5,492 bases of DNA from Clostridia bacterium (GTDB lineage Bacteria; Bacillota; Clostridia; Christensenellales; UBA3700), in contig JAIEEW010000098.1 in the NCBI GenBank assembly GCA_029067255.1, positions 1 through 5,492 of the forward strand. The letters run 5' to 3'. Positions 1 to 5,492 of this stretch are shown piece by piece. Positions within the stretch are counted from its first letter, which is position 1. Each line of letters starts with the position of its first letter. The notes below the pieces were generated by a model. That model worked only from the letters and a program-made list of their open reading frames with translations, was not told the DNA's origin and searched no databases. A program made the translations under genes and the position numbers.

Positions 1-32
1 AAAATATTTTGAACTTTTTATATTGATTCTAT

Positions 33-74
33 ATTAGACTAGATTCTTCGACTGCGCTCAGAATGACGGTTGGG
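33..74 (+). repeat. Short dispersed-type repeat, copy A
   Basis: This 42-base unit starts with ATTAGACTAGAT and ends with ATGACGGTTGGG. Both 12-base ends are repeated exactly in copy C at 179-231, and the cores share TTCGACT and CGCTCA. Bases 41-69 also form an imperfect inverted repeat (22 of 29 positions by eye) with 97-125, so the pair could fold into a stem with a 27-base loop. From memory, intergenic repeats with the core CTTCGACTGCGCTCAGAATGAC occur in many unrelated bacterial genomes; I could not search to confirm this. No coding function is apparent. Confidence 0.7.
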
Positions 75-96
75 TACACAAACTTTGTTGAATCTT

Positions 97-125
97 CCGT
101 CATTTCGACCGTAGTGGAAAAATCC
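97..125 (-). repeat. Short dispersed-type repeat, inverted copy B
   Basis: This 29-base segment reads CCGTCATTTCGACCGTAGTG at its left end. It is the diverged reverse complement of 41-69, matching at 22 of 29 positions by eye. Mismatches cluster in the middle, and the outer CCGTCATT / AATGACGG part is exact. With copy A it forms a fold-back of about 85 bases. Its core resembles another commonly seen intergenic repeat type (TTTCGACCGTAGTGGA), recalled rather than searched. Confidence 0.6.
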
Positions 126-128
126 CCC

Positions 129-159
129 CGACCAGTCGCGAAATCTATGATTTCGGTCG
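129..159. repeat. Small hairpin between repeat copies
   Basis: CGAAAT (139-144) pairs with ATTTCG (150-155) around a 5-base loop. CGAC (129-132) can pair with GTCG (156-159), leaving an asymmetric bulge at 133-138. The hairpin lies between repeat copies B and C and is probably part of the same repeat cluster. It has no T-run after it on either strand, so it does not look like a terminator. Confidence 0.4.
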
Positions 160-178
160 TACTTCTATACTGATTGTT

Positions 179-231
179 ATTAGACTAGATATTTCGACTT
201 CGCTTACGCTCCGCTCAATATGACGGTTGGG
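179..231 (+). repeat. Short dispersed-type repeat, expanded copy C
   Basis: This is a second direct copy of the unit at 33-74, with identical 12-base ends. It is 53 rather than 42 bases long. The extra 11 bases are in the middle, where short near-tandem pieces occur (CGCT, TACGCT, CCGCT), consistent with slippage or internal duplication. Similarity to copy A extends a little to the left (TGATT before both). Two direct copies about 105 bases apart with an inverted copy between them show the region has received, or duplicated, this element more than once. Confidence 0.7.
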
Positions 232-293
232 AAAGCAATTCTTTGTACTAGCAATTTTAATATAGAGATAATTTGATGTCAAAAACCCGTTCA

Positions 294-407
294 GCGGTAA
301 AAGAAAAAGTCAAAAAAACATAAATAACATCAAGTTCGGCGGGAAGGGGAATTTGCACTTAGTAAAAAAACGGATTTTTTATTAAGACAATATAAAAAGC
401 GACTCCC
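294..407 (+). repeat. Possible degenerate partial copy of the 432-594 element
   Basis: Bases 294-317 match 437-460, the left end of the large palindrome, at 20 of 24 positions by eye. After an unrelated gap, 371-407 resembles 466-504 in order: CGGA, a run of six T, AAG, AATA, a run of A, then TCCC, with small insertions and deletions. A third weak match to the terminal motif is at 334-351. Together these suggest a decayed copy of the left half of the palindrome. The material is A/T-rich, so part of the similarity may be compositional. Confidence 0.35.
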
Positions 408-431
408 AGAAATTATATTATTCACAACTCA

Positions 432-594
432 GTTTGGCGGATAAGGGAAAAGTCAAAAAAGAAAGCGGAAGATTTTTTGTCAAGGTAATACAAGAAAAAG
501 TCCCCCGTACTTGCTGTACGTTGGGACCTTTTTATTGTATTGGATTGGCGAAAAAGATGCCTTTTACTTTTGGCTTTTCCCTTATCCGCCAAAC
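432..594. repeat. 163-base imperfect palindrome with 21-base perfect ends
   Basis: Bases 432-452 and 574-594 are perfect inverted repeats of 21 bases (core GGCGGATAAGGGAAAAG). Pairing continues inward: AAAA 455-458 with TTTT 568-571, AATACAA 487-493 with TTGTATT 535-541, and AAAAA 495-499 with TTTTT 529-533, then the terminator stem at the apex. Intervening stretches pair imperfectly. The right end is 5 bases from the pfkA stop codon. No target-site duplication is visible at the flanks and no transposase is encoded, so it could be a MITE-like non-autonomous element, a palindromic intergenic repeat, or a fold-back made by local inverted duplication. Transcripts stopped at the apex would lack the left arm, so the outer arms are not needed for termination. 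Confidence 0.7.
495..533 (-). terminator. Intrinsic terminator after pfkA, probably bidirectional
   Basis: Read on the minus strand, GTCCC (527-523) pairs with GGGAC (504-500), and CGTAC (520-516) with GTACG (510-506), around the loop AGCAA. There is an AA/G internal bulge. A run of five T follows at 499-495, then CTTG. This is a strong Rho-independent terminator 73 bases past the pfkA stop. On the plus strand the same stem is followed by a T-run at 529-533 after one unpaired C, so it could also stop a rightward transcript. Confidence 0.8.
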
Positions 595-599
595 ACCCA

Positions 600-1565
600 C
601 TACAAACCGAGTATCATTGCGGTTTGATAGAGATTGTCGTCAAACTTACCTTTCTTTTTCAATGCTTCTTCAATATCTTCGTCGATAATCTTGTTGTCTT
701 TTATGCCGACTACTCTACCGCCTTGATTCGCTATCAGCAAATCTACCGCTCTTACGGCGCATCTAGCAGAAAGCACGCGATCCGCCATCGTAGGCGCGCC
801 GCCCCTTTGGATATATCCAAGCGTAGTCGTCTTTATCGAACCCGCTATACCGTTGGCTTGCAGTTGTTTTTTCAAATCTTCCGCTTTGCATACTCCTTCG
901 GCTAGTACGATTATGTCCGAACTCTTTCCTATTCTTTGATTGAGATTGATTTTCTTTACGATTTGTTTGAGATCGAACGGGACTTCAGGCACAAGGATGA
1001 TTTCCGCTCCGCCGCATATACCCGCATACAAAGCGATGTCGCCGCACTTTCTTCCCATAACTTCGATAATGCAAACTCTGTCGTGAGAAGTCATAGTATC
1101 GCGCAGATTATTTATTGCCGAAACTACCGTATTTACGCTGGTATCGAATCCCAAAGTGTAATCGGTATAAGCAAGGTCGTTGTCTATAGTACCGGGAATA
1201 CCTATCGCTTTTACTCCAAACTTTTTATAAAGATCGAGCGCTCCCCTGAAACTGCCGTCGCCGCCTATAACGACAAGACCGTCGATACCGTACGCTTCCA
1301 TATTGTCCACTGCCATCTGCATATACTTGTCTTCGACAAATTCCGGACATCTAGCGGTTTTGAGTATCGTTCCGCCTCTTTGAATAATATCGGAAACCGA
1401 ACGCTTATTCATTTCTCTTATGTTGTTGTTGATAAGACCCGTATAACCTCTTTCGATACCGTACACGGTCATTCCGCTGTAGATAGCGTATCTGACTACT
1501 GCCCTAACGCATGCGTTCATGCCTGGAGCGTCGCCGCCGCTTGTTAAAACTCCTATTCTTTTCAT
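600..1565 (-). CDS. pfkA: ATP-dependent 6-phosphofructokinase PfkA
   Basis: Cytosolic enzyme that phosphorylates fructose 6-phosphate to fructose 1,6-bisphosphate, the committed step of glycolysis; the family normally acts as a tetramer. The 321 residues match the usual length of about 320. Visible motifs are the nucleotide loop GGDAPGMN (10-17), GGDGS (101-105), PGTIDND (124-130) with catalytic Asp128, EVMGR (168-172), LAEG (221-224) and QRGG (253-256). Gly104 and Gly125 mark an ATP-using rather than pyrophosphate-using enzyme. Effector-site Arg21, Arg25, Arg155 and Glu188 are kept. By alignment from memory to E. coli PfkA, the substrate residue Arg243 is Lys245 and His249 is Tyr251; effector-site Arg54, Lys211 and His215 appear as Lys54, Ile212 and Ser216. 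The start ATG has an AAGAGGA ribosome binding site with short spacing, and the protein begins at the usual point (MKRIGVLTSGG). The stop is TAG. Confidence 0.97.
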   Translation of the reverse strand: MKRIGVLTSGGDAPGMNACVRAVVRYAIYSGMTVYGIERGYTGLINNNIREMNKRSVSDIIQRGGTILKTARCPEFVEDKYMQMAVDNMEAYGIDGLVVIGGDGSFRGALDLYKKFGVKAIGIPGTIDNDLAYTDYTLGFDTSVNTVVSAINNLRDTMTSHDRVCIIEVMGRKCGDIALYAGICGGAEIILVPEVPFDLKQIVKKINLNQRIGKSSDIIVLAEGVCKAEDLKKQLQANGIAGSIKTTTLGYIQRGGAPTMADRVLSARCAVRAVDLLIANQGGRVVGIKDNKIIDEDIEEALKKKGKFDDNLYQTAMILGL

Positions 1566-1568
1566 ACG

Positions 1569-1575
1569 TCCTCTT
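1569..1575 (-). promoter_or_regulatory. Ribosome binding site of pfkA
   Basis: AAGAGGA reads towards the pfkA ATG at 1565. The GAGG core leaves 4 bases before the start, which is slightly tight but acceptable. It directly adjoins the GC hairpin at 1577-1591, separated by one base, so folding of the leader could affect ribosome access. Confidence 0.65.
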
Positions 1576-1576
1576 A

Positions 1577-1591
1577 CGCGCGAGTCGCGCG
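1577..1591 (-). promoter_or_regulatory. GC hairpin in the pfkA leader
   Basis: CGCGCG (1577-1582) and CGCGCG (1586-1591) form a six-pair all-GC stem with a three-base loop, in an otherwise AT-rich leader. It lies downstream of the proposed pfkA promoter and immediately upstream of the ribosome binding site. There is no T-run after it, so it is not a standard terminator. It could protect the 5' end of the messenger RNA, tune translation or be a protein site. The structure is seen; the role is inferred. Confidence 0.45.
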
Positions 1592-1618
1592 ATTTATAAA
1601 TTTTCTTTTCCGCTATGT

Positions 1619-1627
1619 ATTATATCA
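1619..1627 (-). promoter_or_regulatory. Extended -10 promoter of pfkA
   Basis: On the minus strand the sequence TGATATAAT gives a perfect -10 hexamer (1624-1619) preceded by TGN (1627-1625), the extended -10 form that tolerates a poor -35. No good -35 is at 16-18 bases; the nearest candidates are TTGCAA (1642-1637) with a 12-base spacer and TTGTAG (1650-1645) with a 20-base spacer. The predicted transcript start is near 1611-1612, giving a leader of about 46 bases. It lies entirely in the dnaE-pfkA gap, so pfkA can be expressed apart from dnaE, and read-through from dnaE is also possible because no terminator is visible between them. Confidence 0.65.
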
Positions 1628-1666
1628 AATTAAATATTGCAAGGCTACAATTTTCGCGTAAAAAAT

Positions 1667-4600
1667 TTATTTTACGACGATGTTACCCGCGCCCACGATA
1701 GCCTTTATCTGATTGACGAAATTCTCTTTGCTATTTACGCCTTTGAAATACTTCTGCGGTTTATCGCTGTCGTACATCTTGAAGATAACCGAATCGACTC
1801 CGGGAAAGAGTTCGATAACTTCCAAAACGTTTCTGTAAGTTATTCTGTCGTCTATCTTTATAAACACCTTTTTACCGCTTCCAACGACCGCTTCGCTTAC
1901 CTTTTCTTCTTTCTGTTCGCTTTCGCTCTTATGCCAAGGCTGAATATCGAAAACGTTGAGATTGACTCTGCCGTTATTGCGTTTTATCGTTCCCTTTACT
2001 ACCACAATATTGTCATTTACAAGCAAGTTTCTGTTACGCTCGTATGTCTTCGGGAAAAGCACGCCTTCCATTTCGCCGTACAGATCTTCGATAGTAGTAT
2101 AAGCCATTATTCCGCCGCTCTTTGTCGTCTTTTTCTCGATTTTCGACAGCATACAACCGAAAATGACTTCCTTATTTTCATACTGCGCGAGTATTTGAAG
2201 GTCGTTTTCGTCAAGTTCGTCTTCGTCAAGATTCTTTGCAAAAAGGTCGGAAATCTTCGAAATATTAAAGTCAAACTTGTTGAACTCATCTCTGTATTCG
2301 TCAAGTGGGTGTCCGGTAACGTATACGTTGAGTACTTCTTTTTCCAACGCCAAAAACTGTTTGTCAGGATATTCTTTTAGATACGGCACGTTGTCCGCTG
2401 TGTCGTCCACGTCGTCTTCCAAAAGACCGAACAAACTCATCTGACCGTTCGCTTGCATTTTTTTATCATGCATACTCAAAAGAACTATAGATTCATAACT
2501 TGCGATAAGCGCCGCTCTGGTATGTCCGAAACAATCGAACGCGCCTGCTTTTATAAGACTTTCCAGCATCTTCTTATTGACTGTGCCTGCAGGAAGTCTT
2601 TTGAGAATATCTCCTATCGACTTATATTCGCCGTTTGCTCTTCTCTCTTCGACCAACGCCTGCATTGCCGCTTCGCCGACGTTTTTTATGCCGCCGAGAC
2701 CAAAACGCAAACCGTCGTCGTTTTCAACAGTAAAGATTACGTCAGATTTATTGATATCCGGCGGATAGATCTTTTTGTCATAGTTTTTGACGTAAGCGAG
2801 ATATTTGGCTATTTCGTCGGATTTGGTAATTCTGTTGTTGATTACCGCGGCAAAAAGTTCGAGCATATAATAGCGTTTGAGATACGCTGTCTGATACGTT
2901 AGCGTAGCGTAAGCGGCGGCGTGCGACTTATTGAACGCGTACTTGGCAAAGTCCGCCATATTGTCAAAAATCTTCTCCGCTTTTTCTATGGAAATTCCCC
3001 TATTTACCGCGCCTTCTACGGCGGGAGCGGCTTTTTCTATTACCAGTCCCATATCATTGCGTTTTTCTTCTTTAGCGGGACAGCCGTGAATAAAGACCGC
3101 CTTCTCGGCTTTCATTACGTCTTCTTTCTTTTTACCCATCGCGCGGCGCAAGTTGTCCGCTCTGCCCAACGTATATCCCGCGCAAGCCTGCACCGCTTGC
3201 ATAACCTGTTCCTGATAAACGAAGAAACCGAACGTTACGTCAAGTATGCTTTCGAGTTGCGGCGCGTCGTACGCGATAAGTTCGGGATTTGCGCGCGCTT
3301 CAAGATAGTCGTCGATACAACTCATAGGACCTGGGCGATAAAGCGATATTCCCGCAATAACTTCTTCAAGATTTCGCGGTTGATACCTTTTCAAGAATCC
3401 TTTCATGCCCGCGCTTTCCAACTGGAACACGGCTTCGGTTTCGCCCGTGCCTATCAGTTTGTAAACTTCCGGATCGTCGTATCCCAACTCGTCGAAGTTT
3501 ATATCAACGTCGTGATTCTGCTTGACGTATTTTAACGCTTTGTCTATATCGGTAAGAGTGGTAAGACCCAGAAAGTCCATTTTGAGCATACCCAACTCTT
3601 CGACTTCTTCCTTTTGGAATTGCGTAGTAATATCCGGACCGTTTCTCTGCAAAGGAACGTGGTCGCTTATGACTTCTTTACAAATAACAACGCCCGCAGC
3701 GTGTTTTGAACAGTTGCGCGGCAGCCCTTCGATTTTGAGCGCCATATCTATGACTTTATGCATCTCGGGATTGTTTTCGTAAATTTCGATTACTTCGGGA
3801 TTTCTCAGTTTGAGATCGTCTTCTTTGGTACTGGGATCTCTGCCCAAAACCTTATCCAACGTAACTTTCGGCGCGTTGGGTATAAGTTTCGTTGTCGAGT
3901 TGACTATATCCAACGGAACGTTGTACACTCTCGCGACGTCCTTTATCGCGCCTTTTGCTTTCATCGTGCCTAGCGCAAGTATCTGACAAACCTTTTCTTT
4001 TCCGTACTTACGTATGACGTATTCTATTACTTCGCCGCGTCTATCCATACAGAAGTCTATATCGAAGTCGGGCGCGGAAACTCTTTCAGGGTTTAGGAAA
4101 CGCTCAAAGAAGAGTTGGTATTTGAGCGGGTCTAAGTTGGTGATTCCAACAGCGTACGCTATGATCGAACCTACGCCGCTACCGCGTCCCGGTCCTACCG
4201 GAATACTCTGCGAACGCGCATAGTTGATAAAGTCCCAGACTATGAGATAATATTCGGCAAAACCCGTTCGGATAATTATACCCAACTCGTACTCCGCTCT
4301 TTCTCTTATCTCGTCGGTAATAGTATGGTATTTTTCTTCAAGACCTTTATAAGCGAGTTTACGCAAAAACTCTTCTGGCGTGGACCCGTCGTCGGGCGTA
4401 TAAGGCGGATAAAGATCTTCTTTCTCTATCGTAATGTTGCATTTCTCCATTACTTCAACGGTGTTGGTTACCGCTTCGGGACACCAACTGAAAATCTCCA
4501 TCATTTCTTCATAACTTTTGAGATAGAACTGGTCGTTGCCCATCTCCATACCGGTCGCGTCGTTGATAGTCTTACCGGTATTGATACGAACGAGAATGTC

Positions 4601-5455
4601 TTGAGCGACGTTGTCTTCGCGGTTGACGTAATGCACGTCGTTTGTCGCGACAAGTTTTACTCCCAACTCCTTAGCGAGTCTTACCAAATCGTCGCGAATC
4701 GCTCTTTGTTCGGCAAGTCCGTGATCTTGAAGTTCGATATAAAAATCCCCTTCGGCAAACATATTTTTAAGACGTATCGCGTATTCTTTCGCGCCTTCGT
4801 AGTCGCCCGCCGAAAGAAGTCTAGGTATCTTACCCGAAAGACATGCCGAAAGACATATTACGCCTTCGGAATACTTTTCAAGAAGATTTATATCTATTCT
4901 CGGTTTATAGTAATAACCGTCTATGTAAGCAAGCGAATCCATCTTGACAAGATTGCGATAACCGATATCGTTTTTCGCCAAAAGCACAAGGTGGTTTCTC
5001 TCCGAACTCTCAGTCTTCGTCATATCTTCGCAGGTGTAAAACTCACAACCCACGATAGGTTTTATATTTCTTTTATTAGCCGCTTTATAAAACGTGTACG
5101 CGCCAAACATATTTCCGTGGTCGGTCAACGCGCAACCCGGCATGCCTAATTCCTTACACGCGTCCAAAAGCGGCGATTTCTTGCCTTTGGTAATTCTTGC
5201 AAGTCCGTCCAAAAGACTGTATTCCGAGTGAACGTGAAGATGGACGAAAGGCTTTTCGTAAGTCTTTTTTTCAACCGTATCCGCATTATCTTCGCCGGAT
5301 TTCTTTTCTTCTGCGACGGGAGATTTGATTTCGGGAGCGACTACTTTATCTTCAACTGTGGACGGCTTGTCCGTATTCTCGCTTTTAGCGCCCAACATCT
5401 CGTCTAAACTGTCCAACAGTCCGCCCTGTAAATCTTCAAACTTATTCTCTTCCAT
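1667..5455 (-). CDS. dnaE: DNA polymerase III alpha subunit DnaE
   Basis: C-family replicative DNA polymerase that extends primers at the fork with the sliding clamp. The 1262 residues show, in order: a 68-residue acidic tail; the PHP domain (about 69-280) with HLHVHSEYS, TDHGN (111-115), Asp273 and His275, its metal ligands apparently intact; the palm and thumb with GPGRGSG (421-427), PDFDIDF (462-468) and KMDFLG (625-630), giving the catalytic triad Asp465, Asp467 and Asp627; the fingers with FQLES, YRPGPM, YQEQVM, RRAMGKKK (770-777) and FNKSHAAAYA (841-850); helix-hairpin-helix segments (about 915-977); a clamp-binding motif QMSLF (1005-1009); an OB fold (about 1096-1170); and a C-terminal domain ending GAGNIVVK. 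No inserted exonuclease, so it is not PolC. The fingers seem to carry an extra segment at about 792-816. The ATG is the only start codon after an in-frame stop at 5476-5474 and has a strong ribosome binding site. Many Firmicutes also carry PolC, which cannot be judged here. Confidence 0.97.
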   Translation of the reverse strand: MEENKFEDLQGGLLDSLDEMLGAKSENTDKPSTVEDKVVAPEIKSPVAEEKKSGEDNADTVEKKTYEKPFVHLHVHSEYSLLDGLARITKGKKSPLLDACKELGMPGCALTDHGNMFGAYTFYKAANKRNIKPIVGCEFYTCEDMTKTESSERNHLVLLAKNDIGYRNLVKMDSLAYIDGYYYKPRIDINLLEKYSEGVICLSACLSGKIPRLLSAGDYEGAKEYAIRLKNMFAEGDFYIELQDHGLAEQRAIRDDLVRLAKELGVKLVATNDVHYVNREDNVAQDILVRINTGKTINDATGMEMGNDQFYLKSYEEMMEIFSWCPEAVTNTVEVMEKCNITIEKEDLYPPYTPDDGSTPEEFLRKLAYKGLEEKYHTITDEIRERAEYELGIIIRTGFAEYYLIVWDFINYARSQSIPVGPGRGSGVGSIIAYAVGITNLDPLKYQLFFERFLNPERVSAPDFDIDFCMDRRGEVIEYVIRKYGKEKVCQILALGTMKAKGAIKDVARVYNVPLDIVNSTTKLIPNAPKVTLDKVLGRDPSTKEDDLKLRNPEVIEIYENNPEMHKVIDMALKIEGLPRNCSKHAAGVVICKEVISDHVPLQRNGPDITTQFQKEEVEELGMLKMDFLGLTTLTDIDKALKYVKQNHDVDINFDELGYDDPEVYKLIGTGETEAVFQLESAGMKGFLKRYQPRNLEEVIAGISLYRPGPMSCIDDYLEARANPELIAYDAPQLESILDVTFGFFVYQEQVMQAVQACAGYTLGRADNLRRAMGKKKEDVMKAEKAVFIHGCPAKEEKRNDMGLVIEKAAPAVEGAVNRGISIEKAEKIFDNMADFAKYAFNKSHAAAYATLTYQTAYLKRYYMLELFAAVINNRITKSDEIAKYLAYVKNYDKKIYPPDINKSDVIFTVENDDGLRFGLGGIKNVGEAAMQALVEERRANGEYKSIGDILKRLPAGTVNKKMLESLIKAGAFDCFGHTRAALIASYESIVLLSMHDKKMQANGQMSLFGLLEDDVDDTADNVPYLKEYPDKQFLALEKEVLNVYVTGHPLDEYRDEFNKFDFNISKISDLFAKNLDEDELDENDLQILAQYENKEVIFGCMLSKIEKKTTKSGGIMAYTTIEDLYGEMEGVLFPKTYERNRNLLVNDNIVVVKGTIKRNNGRVNLNVFDIQPWHKSESEQKEEKVSEAVVGSGKKVFIKIDDRITYRNVLEVIELFPGVDSVIFKMYDSDKPQKYFKGVNSKENFVNQIKAIVGAGNIVVK

Positions 5456-5492
5456 TCTCTTCCTCCGCCAACTCTAACAACCTGTTGAGATA
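5442..5492 (-). CDS. C-terminal end of an upstream gene, possibly whiA (partial)
   Basis: Sixteen codons enter from the right edge and end at TAA (5444-5442). The peptide reads YLNRLLELAEEENGRE, a helical, charged tail typical of a real protein end. It is in a different frame from dnaE and overlaps its first 14 bases, an arrangement common in operons. In many Clostridia the gene before dnaE, or one before it, is whiA, and WhiA proteins end in a helix-turn-helix tail with a similar NxRLxxLxELAE pattern. That identity is an inference from synteny and a very short peptide, so I give no symbol. Neither alternative frame here runs into a recognisable protein. Confidence 0.55.
   Translation of the reverse strand, partial: YLNRLLELAEEENGRE
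5462..5466 (-). promoter_or_regulatory. Ribosome binding site of dnaE
   Basis: GGAGG lies 6 bases before the dnaE ATG, close to ideal, and fixes the start that includes the unusual N-terminal tail. It is embedded in the last codons of the upstream gene, so ribosomes finishing that gene could restart on dnaE. No promoter for dnaE is visible in the 37 bases upstream. Confidence 0.85.

Larger units (their letters stand above)
1..599. other. Non-coding repeat-rich region downstream of pfkA
   Basis: I find no believable gene in these 599 bases on either strand. Open frames are short, lack a ribosome binding site, and lie across inverted repeats. Base composition is AT-rich and uneven, with poly-A and poly-T runs. 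The stretch contains three copies of a short repeat family (33-231), a degenerate A/T-rich segment (about 294-407) and a large palindrome carrying a terminator (432-594). The bases from 232 to 293 show nothing I can name. In many Clostridia pyruvate kinase follows pfkA at this place; it is absent here, at least for the first 599 bases. The region looks like a landing zone for small repeats between two transcription units. Confidence 0.75.

Noticed and set aside
9..35. Plus-strand promoter TTGAAC with TATATT
   Set aside because: The spacer is 15 bases, the -10 is imperfect, there is no gene to its right on the plus strand, and the sequence is AT-rich enough to give such matches by chance.
33..231. 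CRISPR array
   Set aside because: Only two direct copies of unequal length with an inverted copy between them; there is no regular spacing, no spacers and no cas genes.
365..380. A-run / CGGA / T-run as a second terminator
   Set aside because: The stem is only A-T pairs with no GC core, so it would be too weak to act as an intrinsic terminator.
434..905. Overlapping plus-strand open frames of 84 and 121 codons across the palindrome and the pfkA end
   Set aside because: They read through an inverted repeat and terminator and then antisense to pfkA. No ribosome binding site or known motif is present.
936..1547. Plus-strand open frame of 203 codons opposite pfkA
   Set aside because: It lies wholly antisense to pfkA, whose motifs are complete. 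Its product has no recognisable domain and there is no ribosome binding site. It is a by-product of pfkA codon use.
1637..1669. Terminator after dnaE
   Set aside because: Only a weak AATTTT / AAAATT pairing is seen after the dnaE stop, without a GC stem, so read-through into pfkA remains possible.
2107..2304. Minus-strand open frame of 65 codons within dnaE
   Set aside because: It is in another frame on the same strand inside the OB-fold part of dnaE, with a Lys/Arg/Ser-rich low-information product.
1637..5149. Several plus-strand open frames of 60-270 codons opposite dnaE
   Set aside because: All are antisense to the well-supported dnaE, lack family motifs and start sites, and have compositions (rich in Phe, Arg, Val, Tyr) typical of reverse-strand shadows.

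Overview
This window looks like ordinary chromosomal DNA from a low-to-medium GC, Firmicutes-like bacterium, probably an uncultured member of the Clostridia. The evidence is the gene order dnaE then pfkA on one strand, a Gram-positive style DnaE with an intact HxHxH PHP domain, a strong GGAGG ribosome binding site, and an ATP-type bacterial PfkA. The genus cannot be read from the sequence.

All coding sequence is on the minus strand. From right to left: the last 16 codons of an upstream gene (possibly whiA) run into the window and overlap the dnaE start by 14 bases. dnaE (1667-5455) encodes a full-length 1262-residue DNA polymerase III alpha subunit. It has an unusual acidic N-terminal tail of about 68 residues and an apparent insertion in the fingers region. 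A 101-base intergenic gap holds an extended -10 promoter, a short GC hairpin and the ribosome binding site of pfkA. pfkA (600-1565) encodes a complete 321-residue ATP-dependent 6-phosphofructokinase.

The first 599 bases have no credible gene. They hold a cluster of short dispersed-type repeats (about 33-231), a degenerate stretch resembling part of the next element (about 294-407), and a 163-base imperfect palindrome with 21-base perfect ends (432-594). The palindrome begins 5 bases past the pfkA stop codon. A strong intrinsic terminator sits at its apex and is likely to end pfkA transcription. Its symmetry suggests it works in both directions.

Replication (DnaE) and glycolysis (PfkA) are neighbours here by conserved gene order, not by shared biochemistry. 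pfkA appears to have its own promoter. No pyk gene directly follows pfkA, although many Clostridia have one there. I see no phage, CRISPR, toxin-antitoxin or defence system. The features most worth checking are the palindromic element after pfkA, the repeat cluster, the DnaE N-terminal tail and the substituted ligand sites in PfkA.
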